Shown here piece by piece: positions 31,561 to 43,624 of a stretch of 64,000 nt of DNA; within the stretch, counting starts at the first letter, position 1; each line of letters starts with the position of its first letter. A model generated the notes under the pieces. That model was not told the origin of the DNA and ran no database searches. It saw nothing but the letters and a program-made list of their open reading frames with translations. Source of the stretch: Karalla daura (Eukaryota > Chordata > Actinopteri > Chaetodontiformes > Leiognathidae); assembly GCA_029224185.1 (NCBI GenBank), contig CM055190.1:257501-321500 (forward strand). Reading direction: 5' to 3'. The position numbers were made by a program, and so were the translations under genes.

Positions 31561-32630
31561 AATAAGGAGGGAGGTGTGTGTTGGGTTGGGGCGTGGGGTG
31601 GGGTGGGGTGGGGGGTCAGGGAGAGAGTCAAACTGCTCCTATGGAGGGGTTCTGTTATTTGTAGTCTTCCGCTGCACACTGCATTGTACTGTTTAAGACA
31701 TTTCCAAGATTCCCAAGAAGTCTCGTCTCACTGCTCATTTAAATAGTAACTGGCCGACAGTCTTTTTCAAATTCCTTCAGAGTATCTCTAATAAACTGTA
31801 CATTACACATGGACACATAGGACATATATTCTCAATGTAAACATGTAGGTAGAGCAAAACTCAATTACTGCATTTACTGTTTGAATAACATCCCCATTAT
31901 CAATTGTTGTGTCTCTAAAGAATATGACCATAGCAGTCTAACCTATAATCGGGTTTTCTTGTCTTGGTTATTAGCAATTTTACAATACAACGCAGTCAAT
32001 CAAGATCCCCCAAAACTTCTGGAAGTAATCAGTGTGATAAATGTACGCTCTTATCTTTTCACAAATAAATTTAAATGCCCTGAACACCATAATCCAAAAG
32101 TCAATATTCTCATTGTAGTCCCAGGTTTGCGTGGACCAGAGGAATTCACAGGTTACGAGAAAACACACACTCACAGAGACTGCAGTGCCACCAAAGTGCC
32201 TCCTGGAAGGCAAAGTGCAGATTGAGAATTATATTCAAAAAAAAAAAGCAAATAATAATTTCAAATGCTCCTTATCCTTTTACCCACGTCAACAACCCAA
32301 TTACATCTGCTCAACTGCCCCCTGTGCTAGGTTCCTCTAGAAACGTGTTAGATGCCTTTCCATGTGGTCTCCGTGTGCTCAGCAAACCATCATTTTATGT
32401 CCACTCGCGTCAGATCGAGGAGCCTGAAACTGCACCGAGACCTTGTCCGACTTGTTCCCACTGAGAGTGACCGGCCTGGCGGACTCATGCTGCGGACAAA
32501 CAGGGCTCCACCCGGGCAGCTGCCGTCCCCCTCCAGCACCATCATTTCACCGGTGAAATCCACCGACAGCTCGGACTGTTTTTGTTCTCCTCCGACCACT
32601 CGAAAGCCCCTCAGTCCACTTTCAACCTCT
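31561..32630. other. tlnrd1 upstream region
   Basis: No other gene recognised. Just upstream of the ATG is a GGGGTGGGGTGGGG-type run on the plus strand at about 31590-31612. Short ORFs have no recognisable motifs. Confidence 0.5.
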
Positions 32631-33215
32631 TCTTCTTCAGACTCAGCCCCGGGTTAGACGCTAGCTGTTGCTCCGGTCGCCTCGGCTCCATATGTCCGTC
32701 CTCCCTCCGCCTCCTCCCGCCGCCGCTCCGCGTCTTAACTCGGGACCCGAGGCTGTGGAGCCCCGCATGCCACCCGGGGGGACGCGCCGCTCACATCCAT
32801 TGATCCGCCGGGTCTCTGACTCGGAGAACTCGGACTTCGCCGGCCTCGGCGGGTCCTCGGTGGGTGTCCCGGGAGTCGGTGGCCGTTATTCCCGGAGACT
32901 CTCGGCGTCGCTGCGGCTCTATGAGGAAGCGGGGAGGGTGTGGTCGCCGCTTCAACTGCGGCTGGACAGCTAAAGTTGTAGCGCTGGGTCGGCACCGGGA
33001 GCCCGCCGCTCACACACAGACACCCGACATGTCTCTGGACCGCCCGGTCCCTGGAGGTGGCCAGCCGCCGGTGAATACCCGGTTCCACAGCGGCGCAGGG
33101 CTCCAGAGAGGAGTTCGTTACCGACTGATCGGAGACGGGGCAGAGGCTGCTGGGAGACCCGCTGACGCTCCGCTGCTGCTCTCCAGGACCGGAAGCCTTT
33201 CAAAATAAAAGCAGC
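32630..33215 (-). promoter_or_regulatory. CpG-rich island, probable tlnrd1 promoter/5' UTR
   Basis: About 580 bp with many CG dinucleotides in an otherwise AT-balanced, CpG-poor neighbourhood. It lies 1.1-1.7 kb upstream of the tlnrd1 ATG and between the divergent tlnrd1 and mesd genes. ORFs across it lack recognisable domains. Assignment to tlnrd1 is by position; an unspliced or spliced leader between it and the ATG is not resolved. Confidence 0.5.
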
Positions 33216-34390
33216 CTTCACGCCAAGCATGAAAAAAAAATCTGCATATCACCCGGAATAGTACGATTTAAGATACGGGCGTTTAAACTAATACCAAGTT
33301 AAATGCTCGTACCTTAATGTCCATTGTACATTTCGTTGTTCATGTAAAATGTAAACGAAATCATAAAATAAATGAGCCTCAGCTGTTGTGGGTCAGTATA
33401 CTGTGTGTGTGTCCTGACAACCTGTCCAGGGTGTGTTCCCTGCCAGATACCATGGATGGATGGGTGGCTTTTAAATGAAACTATCAAGGCCTGCATTGGA
33501 AACATACCATTGTGGCACTGTGCTTACTTCAGATATCTCTGGAATAAAGTAAAAGTAATGTAACATAACTTCCTTACATTATTAAACATGGAGGTTAAAG
33601 GCTTTTGAGTAGTAGTATGGAATGCATAGAACTAAATGCCATCTGTGATCTATTGTCACCTCATCGGCCAAAAATATTTCATCAGATCTGCATGGTTCTA
33701 CTGTAGGTGACAACGATTCAGTTGTCAGTAGGTACAGATGTTTCTTCTGAGATGTTGGGAATGAACATCAAATAGAAATGCTGTATTTTGCAGATGTTTC
33801 TGATTTAAATTAGTTGTACTAAGCTATTGTAGCATTTGTCAGGAAAGCAATAAATATTAGCTCGCTTCATATTCTTAACATTGCATCCAACTCATTCTGG
33901 GGTATTTTGCTTCAGCAGCAGTTAAGTTATACAACTAAAGTATATAATTATAGGTGAGTTTGGTAAATCTTTGTGGACCTGGTGGCCAATGTGGATTAAT
34001 TGACTGATGTGGTGAGTAACTTAATAAAGTGTGCTTAATAAAGATTCCAGATCCTCATGCTGTGTTTTTTCTCATGCCCAGTGAAATGTGAATCCTGTAA
34101 CTGTTGAAAATGATGATGTCACATCCATCATCCAATCACAACATTGAAATGTTGATATCATCCAATCAAAGAGTTGGTGAAAAGCCAGAAGAAGACTAGA
34201 ATGGCCCTGTGCAGTTTTAGTAAGAGAGGAACTATATTTACCACTGGGGGATAGTGAGTTTTATACAAAATAGTCCAACTTCCTGCAGTGTTTGATTGGC
34301 CAAATGGAAAAAAATGTTGCAAAAACGTGGGACAATAATCATACAGTTAATTCCATGTTTGAGATACATAACAACCCACATTCAATAAGA
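33216..34390. other. Intergenic DNA between the CpG island and the CAGA array
   Basis: No gene seen. A fragment of the abundant fish repeat (CCTGTCCAGGGTGTG) is near 33421. Confidence 0.5.
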
Positions 34391-34391
34391 T

Positions 34392-34392
<1 letters not shown>

Positions 34393-34472
<80 letters not shown>

Positions 34473-34506
34473 TAGACAGATAGATAGATAGACAAATAGA
34501 CAGACA
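34393..34506 (+). repeat. (CAGA)n tetranucleotide array
   Basis: About 20 CAGA units, then GATAGACAGATA variants. Confidence 0.93.
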
Positions 34507-35269
34507 TAGAGGATTTTATGGGAACACTATCTTGGTGTGTAATTAGTAATTACAAATTACACACCCAGATAGTTTTTACTATGGTAACAGTACCATGTAC
34601 AATAAAGGGGAATAATAAAGCTCAGGTAAGAACTGGTCTGTCCCCCTCAGTCGGAGGGTGTGATGAACTCTCTGGGAGTGAATGTAAGGGCTGTTGTACT
34701 GTCAGTGGGACTCGCAGCCACACAGGGCACAGTGCCATTGGGTGGAGTCGTTCAGAGAGGAAACAGCTCCACAGTCTGTCAGCCAGGCCGATCTCTGATC
34801 TCCACGACCTAATAAGCACAGCTACCCTTCACACATTACTCTAAACTGCTGTTAGTGTTTCAGGAAGACAGCCGCTTGATTACTGAGGAAAATTACTGGT
34901 TTCATCGTATTTCTTTTTTTCGACTTTTGTAGCTGCATTTAAAGGTTACAATAAAGAGTAGTCTGATGTGTAAGTTTTCTTGAATGCAAAAGAGGTTCAG
35001 TTAACACTCTCCAGAAAGTACCAACATATCACTACATGTTATTACTAGAGAGTGTTAATAAAGAGAGTTTATGGTAAAAGTAGAGCGTTTTGCAGCACCA
35101 GAGTCCATGGAGTTTAATCATGTAAAAGTATATGAGGCGTGTGAGCAACTATGTCTGTGTGGCATTCTTTAAAGTAGTTTCTAATAAAAAACACTTTAAA
35201 ACCACTGAAAAACATGCAACCGTAGTCTTATTTGAGCTTTTTTTTTGCGCTGGTTTTATTTTGAAATTC

Positions 35270-35355
35270 GTCGGCATTTCACGGCTCGAGCACTCCGCTT
35301 TTCCGTCTTGTGACCGGAAGCCTCCGCAGCCAATCAGAACGCACCATCTGTAAAC
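35270..35355 (+). promoter_or_regulatory. mesd core promoter elements
   Basis: Immediately before the mesd ATG are an ETS-type CCGGAAG (35314-35320), a CCAAT box in GCCAATCAG (about 35329-35337) and an ACATGGCGGCC YY1-type site overlapping the start codon. The combination is typical of TATA-less housekeeping promoters. Confidence 0.5.
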
Positions 35356-37308
35356 ATGGCGGCCGACTTCAGGTGGAAATATGTTGCGCTCCTCGTTTGC
35401 ATGTGTTTGGCGTTCAGCGTTTCAGCGACAGACAAAAAGGCGAAGAAGAAGAAGGACATCCGGGACTATAACGACGCGGACATGGCGCGGCTCCTGGAGC
35501 AGTGGGAGGTCTGTGAACATCTGTGAACATCTGCACCGACCTGCCGCTAACGCAACCTCAGTAGCGCCTTCCGTAGCCATAGTGTCCTCTTCTCCACGGT
35601 TGTAAACCTCTCCGAGCTGGTAAATGAAGCTAGGTTAATGTGTGGTTTGTTCAGACGACTAACCACAGCTCTAGTTCACCTCTAGTTAGGTCAGCAGCGT
35701 TCACTGCCAGCACTGTGACACCTTCACTGACAGTGGAGGGAGAAACAAGTTGTGGGGAAATGAGTTGTGCTGCTGGGTTAGTGTTAGAAGAACTGCTCTT
35801 CATTCATCGCTACTTAGTACTGTCGATGCTTGTGGGAATCAGTAATCGATGCTACTATGGAATGAATAATAGCATTTGATCATATGCAACACAGCTGTGG
35901 CAGCAGAGGTGATCCAGCAGAGTGCTTCAGTGTCATACAGCAGAGATGCAGCTCACTCAATATCCAGATGTTCTCAAATGTGCAACCATCGGCTTTATTA
36001 TCATGTGTGTTGTGGTCAGTCAGTGTATTGTTGCTTTGAGGTTTGGTAATCCAGTGTAAACTATGATCCAGTGATGAGTTTGTTGTCACCCATCATCAGG
36101 GCCTGGTGATCTTCAGCTCTCACCACTCAGCGTTATCTGTTTTAACTGCTCGTTTATAACACACGTCATCTCAAGTCACTTTTCAAAGTGAGCTACAGCA
36201 TTTCCAGAGGAGTGACCAGCCCTAGCCCCTCTCTGAGAGACAGAGTAGGGGATGCTCCCCCGGGACGGACAGGAGGACAGAAGAAGACAGTACAGATGGA
36301 CTGATGGCCTACGCCTCTCACTGTTCAGCGTCTGTCTTTGCTCTGCAGGAGGATGACGACATCGAGGAGGGCGACCTACCCGAGCACAAGAGGTCTCCTC
36401 CTCCCATCGATTTCTCCAAGGTGGACACGTCCAAGCCAGAGGAGCTGCTGAAGATGTCCAAGAAGGGCCGGACCCTGATGGTGTTTGCGACCGTGTCGGG
36501 GGAGCCCACTGAGAAGGAGACGGAGGAGATCACGGGCCTGTGGCAGGGCAGCCTCTTCAACGCCAACTTTGACGTGCAGAGGTAGCATTCACACTGACAA
36601 AGAAGAGACGTTTTAAAGAACTTAATACTGAAAATACCTCAGTTAAGATAAAAACAGCAGCACATTTCAAATAAAAATCAAGCTACAACTAAACCTTGGT
36701 TTTAACTAAACCTTGGTGTTGACTTCAGTTCACCTGCCTCCCATCCTCTTTTATAGATTAACTAGAACACAGGTTTGTCATAACTGGAGATAACAGACAT
36801 TATCTCAAGGAACTTAACAAGTTGAGCAACAATGTGACCAGAGAAGTGAGATGGTGAGCACTGGGGCCACTGGGAGGGGGACAGCACAGAGACTGAGGAC
36901 CCGCGGACGAGGACATGTAGGACTTCATAGACGCTTTCTGATTAAACCAGATTCCCACAGCATCTGTGTTAGCACCAGAGAAGGTGTGTGGTCAGAATGG
37001 TTTCACTGGAGCCTCCTCGTCTTTCCCTCCTCTCCTCCTGCAGGTTCGTGGTGGGCTCCAACAGAGTGATCTTCATGCTGCGAGACGGCAGCATGGCGTG
37101 GGAGGTGAAGGACTTCCTGGTGGGCCAGGAGCGCTGCATGGACGTCACCGTGGAGGGACAGGTGTTCCCGGGGAGGGCCGCCAACAAGGACGAGGCCAGG
37201 AGCCAGCCGCCCAGAGCCGCCGACAAGAAGAAGAGCAAGAAGAAGTCTGAGAGCGGGAAGGTCGACCTGGAGGGGAACAGAGCCAGCCCCCTGAAGCAGG
37301 AGCTGTGA
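35356..37308 (+). CDS. mesd: MESD, LRP-receptor chaperone of the ER (three exons)
   Basis: Exons 35356-35508, 36349-36581 and 37044-37308 join in phase to 216 residues. MESD is an ER chaperone that folds the beta-propeller/EGF modules of LRP5/6 and other LDL-receptor family members for Wnt signalling. Visible: a signal peptide (VALLVCMCLAFSVSA then TDKK), a Lys-rich KKAKKKKD, the conserved DYNDADMARLLEQWE, EEGDLPEHKR, a core domain with LMVFATVSG, LWQGSLFNANF, FVVGSNRVIFMLRDGS and VFPGRA, then a Lys-rich tail (DKKKSKKK). The C-terminus is KQEL, a variant of the KDEL-type ER retrieval signal (REDL in mammals). Exon 1 ends with a weaker GTCTGT donor. AATAAA lies at 37650. Confidence 0.95.
36150..36275 (-). 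mobile_element. Diverged relic related to the TTGAAG-tailed retroposon (mesd intron 1)
   Basis: GAGAGACAGAGTAGGGGATG and CCGGGACGGACAGGAGGACA match the antisense of the block near 1728-1775 and 7430-7480 with several substitutions. Only part of the element is present. Confidence 0.5.
36775..36835 (-). mobile_element. Diverged relic of the same retroposon (mesd intron 2)
   Basis: GATAACAGACATTATCTCAA and TTGAGCAACAATGTG resemble the element segment at 7287-7335 (CATAACAGCTGTTATCTCAG, GAGCAACAATGTG). Short and imperfect; family membership is likely but not certain. Confidence 0.45.
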
Positions 37309-37370
37309 TGGAGGAGGAGGAGGAGGAGGAGGAGGAGGAGGAGGAGGAGGAGGAGGAGGAGGAGGAGGAG
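37309..37370 (+). repeat. (GGA)n run directly after the mesd stop codon
   Basis: About 20 GGA triplets begin 1-2 bases after the TGA of mesd. Translated in the stop-readthrough frame it would add a homopolymer. Confidence 0.92.
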
Positions 37371-37639
37371 CAGCAGGCCCAGACACCTCCTCCTCCCTCC
37401 TCACACAGAGCTGTGGAGGAAGAGGTGTGGCAGTGACTGATCCTGACCAGCTGTTTCCTGTCAGCTTTTTATTTGATTGTCACCAATGAAAACATGCACA
37501 TGGATGGAACTGGTACTGAAAAGACAAATTCTGAAACCGTTGTGTGTCTTTGTCCCTCCGCTCAACCTGCAGGTCCTCATCTGTTTCTCTCACCTCGTCT
37601 GAATCAAAAGTTGCACCAATCTCGTTAGATTTTTTTCAC

Positions 37640-37660
37640 TGAACATGAAAATAAAGATTT
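37640..37660 (+). terminator. mesd polyadenylation signal
   Basis: AATAAA at 37650-37655, about 340 bp after the stop codon. Confidence 0.6.
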
Positions 37661-37664
37661 TGTA

Positions 37665-40490
37665 AATAGTTCTGTGTGATCACTTCCAGTCCCGAGGCTC
37701 GTCTCTCAAGCCCTCAACCTGACGCTTTCGTTAGGTGAGAGTACAGATGGAGCAGCTTCTTCTCATGAGTAAAGAACAGAAGGAAGGTCCTGACAGGTTG
37801 TGCAGGAGCTGGAGGAGCAGCAGCCCCAGAGTATACTTCAGAGTGGACAGGCTGCAACCTGAGAGCATCTATGGCAGACAGACAGACAGATAGTGACAGG
37901 TAGGCAGACAGGCAGTGACAGGTAGGCAGAAAGACAGATAGATACTAGTAGAGTAGTAGAGATTGAGTATAGCCTAGTAGTAGTAATAGAGTAGTATAGA
38001 GGGATTATAGAGTAGAAGTGTAGATGGTATAGCCACTATAGGAAACAGGACACCACTACTGGTGAGTCTTCTCCATTTTAGACCAGAACTGGTCCAGTAG
38101 GGTAACTGGTTTCTACCACTGGGAGGTCCTTCTTGTTTTCTCACACACATAGCTGATCTTTGTTCCAATCCATAACGTCTCATATTTAGAGCAGCTATTA
38201 TCTGTGACTTCAGATAAACACAAGACGAGACTGAAAGCTGTTTGGACTGGACCAAGCCAGGAGAGACAACGAGAAGACAACAAAGAGACAACGATCAGAG
38301 AAGCTGCTTTATATGACAACACTAACCTGAAGTCGTCCCTACCCCACCCTGCCAGCCCTGCCATGCGGAGCCTGACCAGCAGGGGGCAGGAGAGCGCCGT
38401 CTCTGGTCTGTCCGTAGGGGTGACGTTTCTTCTCCCTCCCCCTGCTCCGCTTTCCTTCCGCAGTCAGTGTCTGATTAGGTTGATGGGAAACTCCTTACTG
38501 GACACCTGACTCATGTTTGTGATGGTAAAAATAAAAGCTCTCTGCACAGTAGAAATGTCAGGAGGACATTTTTATTTTTGCCCTGACTAATGCAAGACAG
38601 ACTGTACTGGTTCTGACTGGTGAGCTGCTAGTTGTCCTGGTTGAATCGTTGGCTGAGTTATGAATGTGTCTCATCATGTAGGACATGGCGTCCTCGAGTT
38701 AAGTTTATTGGGAAGTAATCGAAGAAGGAGTAACTGAGAAACTGAGAGTGAGAGTGTGTGAGGGCTCCAGATGCTATGAACATCACTCTCTCTCAGCATC
38801 ATGTTACCATGACAACATGTTATTATTGACACTGACTCTTTATTTACACAGAGCAGCACAGGGTGTGAGGAACAGATTCCCTGATCAGTCAGTCTTAATC
38901 CCACAGGTTGCTATAATAATGATTCTATTCAATGACCAACTGGCCATCGAATATGCACCAACCTATGAACCAATACTGGAGTGATATAGGATCAGAAAAC
39001 GTGGCCCGATTGAATACTGGTAAACATCACATCCAATAAAACCAAATGCATCCTATCCTATTTTAACTTTTGCTCGGTGAAAGCACAATGGATGAACTCT
39101 ATTTCCCAGAATGCTTTGATTTACCCAAAGCAAAATACAAGAGATCAGCCTGAATAGCTTTTCAGTGAATGGTTTTTCCAACTGAAAGAAAGGTTTGTTG
39201 AAGGGAACAGACTGGCATCACAGGACTGGAGCGTGTCTTCTTTTACACCTGCAACTGTCTGTCACTTTGTTTTATTTTCAACCAGCTGCTGAGAAGAACC
39301 CACACTAACACAAACTCTTTCAGCGTTGTTTATTTCTGTACAAAAGTCCTCGAAGAAATCCAAAGTCATGGAGCTTCATTACTTTACAACCCCAAGCCAC
39401 ATATACAACAAATCCATTTGATGCACAGTTAAAGAAGCCGAGCTGGGACCAGGCTCGGACATGATGCGTCTTACAGTGGAGCTATGATGCTGTCTGACAT
39501 ACAGTATACTTACAGGACATTAATAACATTACAACTCAGAGGATATCTCTTGTACATGGACCGTGTCTGTACAATAAATAAGTATAAAATATATCTCTTA
39601 GCAATTTGTGGAATTTTTAAAAACACATCAAACATACAAAACACTAAATCACTGCTACTACAACCGCCGAAAAAAGACCAGCTATTTCGGTAAGGGGGGG
39701 TCCTTTCTGTACGGCCAGATTCATAGAAGTATTTGGACAGTAGGAGAAATCCTACTTTTGATGCACATTTTCAGAACTGAACTGCTGAGAGTTTTAGTTT
39801 CTACATTGGGTCTGGGCGTCTGGGCGGTTCTCCTCCAAACACACTGATACGAGTCCTGACAGTGACACAGAGCTGCTTTACAACCACAGGTCTTTGTCCA
39901 AAAACAAGGAATGTCTCGGTCTCGTCCCTCTGAACAGGTCTGTCACACGTCACAGACCCGTCCGCTGAGGACGAGCCGCATACATGATGCAGGTGTTAAA
40001 TGAGCTGGCTCACCTGTTCGCAGAGAGGCCGTTACGTTCGCAACATACACTACCAGCCTACAATTACCAGCTGATCCTGGAGGCCCAGTGACAGACTGGT
40101 CATTAACCAGTCACATATAAACCAAGCAGCTGGGAAGGAGGGAGCTGCTCCGACATACAACCAATGTAAAATGGGATATATTTCATGCTCTAATATCTTG
40201 GGATGCTAAAGTTCACAATAAAGTAAACCAGTTTGGCCCAGTGCCTTTATACTGGCGTGAGAACAGGTGAGTCAGTCAGTCTGTTCTTCATACTTAAGCA
40301 CAACCCCGTGGTGGTTCTGATGATCTTCCTGTCTCTTTGTAACCGCTCTGAATCCTGTAACAGGTCCATCTGAAGTCAGTCTGGACTTCAACAGGTCTCT
40401 GCTAGCATTAACGACCTGCATAGCATCAGAACAGGTGATGGAGAGACCTGCTCCTCTGCAGCCAGCCACACCAGGAGAGGGTTCCAGAGC
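37665..40490. other. Intergenic DNA between mesd and cemip 3' ends
   Basis: No gene recognised. Short GACA/GATA-type repeats lie at 37875-37945 and around 37960-38010. ORFs here have no recognisable motifs. Confidence 0.55.
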
Positions 40491-40491
40491 C

Positions 40492-41437
40492 ACTGCTAAC
40501 TGCTAACTGCTAGCTGGTGACTGCTAACTGGTGACTGGTGGCTGGTGACTGGTGGCTGGTGGCTGGTGACTGCTGACTGCTAACTGGTGACTGGTGACTG
40601 CTGACTGGTGACTGCTAACTGGTGACTGCTGACTGGTGACTGCTAACTGGTGACTGCTAACTGGTGACTGGTGGCTGGTGACTGCTGACTGCTAACTGGT
40701 GACTGGTGACTGGTGACTGGTGGCTGGTGGCTGGTGACTGCTGACTGCTGACTGGTGACTGCTAACTGGTGACTGCTAACTGGTGACTGGTGACTGCTAA
40801 CTGGTGACTGGTGGCTGGTGGCTGGTGACTGCTGACTGTTAACTGGTGACTGGTGACTGGTGACTGCTAACTGGTGACTGGTGACTGGTGGCTGGTGACT
40901 GCTGACTGCTAACTGGTGACTGGTGACTGCTGACTGGTGACTGCTAACTGGTGACTGCTAACTGGTGACTGGTGACTGGTGGCTGGTGACTGCTGACTGC
41001 TAACTGGTGACTGCTGACTGCTGACTGGTGACTGCTAACTGGTGACTGCTGACTGCTGACTGCTAACTGGTGACTGGTGACTGCTAACTGGTGACTGCTA
41101 ACTGGTGACTGGTGGCTTGTGACTGGTGACTGGTGACTGGTGACTGGTGGCTGGTGGCTGGTGACTGGTGACTGGTGACTGGTGACTGGTGGCTGGTGAC
41201 TGCTGACTGCTAACTGGTGACTGGTGGCTGGTGACTGCTAACTGGTGACTGGTGACTGGTGGCTGGTTACTGCTGACTGCTAACTGGTGACTGGTGACTG
41301 GTGACTGCTAACTGGTGACTGCTAACTGGTGACCGGTGGCTTGTGACTGGTGACTGGTGACTGGTGACTGGTGACTGGTGGCTGGTGGCTGGTGACTGCT
41401 AACTGGTGATTGGTGACTGGTGACTGGTGGCTGGTGG
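40492..41437 (+). repeat. 7-bp minisatellite ACTGGTG / ACTGCTA / GCTGGTG
   Basis: About 135 heptamers over 945 bp built from three variants in irregular order. GCTGGTGG occurs many times. Confidence 0.95.
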
Positions 41438-41439
41438 GC

Positions 41440-41879
41440 ATAGTGGTTTTGGTCTCCTCTCCTCTACGGTTTCTCCATCTGGTGGTCGAGGACCTGGTTC
41501 TGGTTCGGAGTTTCATGCACCTCATTGAAGAATATTCAGGAGAAAAACATGTGGAATCACTGGGAGGAGGTGGAGGATGTCTGTTGGGGGGTGGGGGGGG
41601 TATCATGGCTCTCTAACAGACACTAGATAACACTGACTGGTCAGAAAGTTTGCTACGTTAAAAGCCATTGAACAATCCTGTGTTTGGAGTGAGGAGATCA
41701 GTTTCCAGCTCTGCAGTTTCATGCTCCTCACAGGTTTCACACACGTCTGGCTGTCTTGTCTCAGATCTCATGTCTATGACTCTATGTTCTTTGCTGAACA
41801 TCTGAGTTTGGTAAAAATCTTCCTGAACTAACTGGAGTGATGGAGCTAGGAGCGCCTACACATCCATGCTTGTGTGTCT

Positions 41880-41911
<32 letters not shown>

Positions 41912-43490
41912 CCAGGAGATGTTTTTGTTACTTTGAACCTGCTGGAGGTGTTTGGATGGTGTTTAGTAATTTGTCATTTGAAAAGTCCAGTGTTTCTAAT
42001 AAACCTTTTCAGCTGTTTAAATCCAGGATACATGTCCGGAAATGTACGACATTTTATGACCTGCTTAATTTCAGGCATAGCCAAACATTAGGTAAAGGAA
42101 GACTAATAACTCAATAACTAGATGCCTGGTAACAAACATGTTTGCTGCATTTTGTCTCTTAATGAGTCATTAGAAACTATTTCTAAACACGTTATTTCTG
42201 AATAACTCTCTAATTACTGCTTGGTGATAGTAAGTCAGTCAATGGTTAATAAACATGATCTGAACTTATGGGACTAAGCATGTAAACAAACTGATATACA
42301 TGTTAACAAACAACTAGTTAATGTGATGTCTTACCAGTCAATATCTGTCATCAGGTCTGCACTGAACTACTGTCCATGTCCATTAGAGGAGACCAACAAG
42401 TAAAATCAGGTGTGGGAGGTCCTTCACATAGCTGTTCCTGAGATCAGGTTTGACTTGGTTTGGTTTGACAGGTTTAGCTTCAGAGGGGTTGGTTAACGAT
42501 CTAAACCGTTTAAGAGCTGCTGAGGGTTCAGACAGAAGACTAGACAGCACAGACCGCGATGTGTTTACCTGGCATGCAGACATCAACAAACAACAACAAC
42601 AACAGTCGTGATAGTGATGGAAGGACAGAACGGCACCGGTCATGTGGGCTCCCACAGGCTGAGGCCCTCTAGTGGCCACCAGAGGACGTGTTGCATTAAA
42701 GGAGACACATTATGCTTCAATCTGCCTCTTTGACATGGGTCCTTCATGTCTGTAAGGGATGTTACTGACATGCTTTGTCTGTTTCACAGTTCTGCTCTCA
42801 ACACTCAGTTTTAGCGCCTTTCCCCATTAAATGCTTCTGCATGCCCCGCCCACTTGGACAGAACGGACTCCTACTCCACGGACTGAGCTGTAACACAACT
42901 CCAGGTGAAGTAAAGACAAGGTAGTGGCGGAGCTGAGAGGGGGTGGGGCCATGCAAATCAACCTCCGTGTTACGTAACAAGGAGATTGAAGTCAAAACGG
43001 CTCGTTCAGAGTTTGACTTTGTTTGACATAGTGGTCCAAACTGATGCTTCGGGGTGGGGAGGCAGTCAAGATAATATCCACACTACAGCAATTAACAGTC
43101 AGTTCTGCATCACTATGTCCCCTCTAAAGCCTGCTACCTGTGAGGAGCCAGGTGATAACAGGCAGTGCTAGCCCTGGGTCTGGGTCTTGGTCTGGGTCTG
43201 GGTCTGGGTCTGCCCCCCCCCCTCCCCAGCTTCTACACACATCATATCACAGGAATTTTTTTCTTCCCACCAAAACTTTGATTAACAGAAAAAAGAAAAG
43301 AAACACCACTTTTACACCTCTTGATCTGGGACCAGTGGCTTGGAGCACTGGCTCTGTTGTGCTGGCAGTGTATATGTGCGTGTAATCGTGTCTGTACAAG
43401 TTTTTTTTTTTTTTTTTGTTTTTGTTGTTTAGTTGGTGGAGGTTGTGCATGGGGGCTACATAGTCTCTGGGCTGTCCTCCCCACTCTGCC
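41440..43490. other. Intergenic DNA downstream of cemip
   Basis: No gene recognised; presumably includes the cemip 3' UTR directly below 43497. No clear minus-strand AATAAA (plus-strand TTTATT) was found within about 1.3 kb. A short AACCAG array is at 41880-41910, a TCTGGG array at about 43170-43212 and a T-run at 43400-43417. Confidence 0.45.
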
Positions 43491-43496
43491 TGCCAC

Positions 43497-43624
43497 TCAT
43501 AGCTTCATCTTGTGGAGCACGGGGACAGGCAGGACCTGGTGGATCTTGACTCGGTCCGAGTCCATGTCCATGTGGACCCAGTCAGGCCGGAACGAGCCCT
43601 TGAAGCCAACGAATGCCAGCTTGT
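43497..43624 (-). CDS. cemip: cemip last coding exon
   Basis: Encodes KLAFVGFKGSFRPDWVHMDM and ends LPVPVLHKMKL then TGA (43497-43499). The GFKGSFRP core is the closing strand of the GG/ILEI-like domain. Acceptor CTGCAG. Confidence 0.93.

Noticed and set aside
32352..33208. ORFs across the CpG-rich region between tlnrd1 and mesd
   Set aside because: Composition-driven; no domain, no conserved start and no family resemblance.
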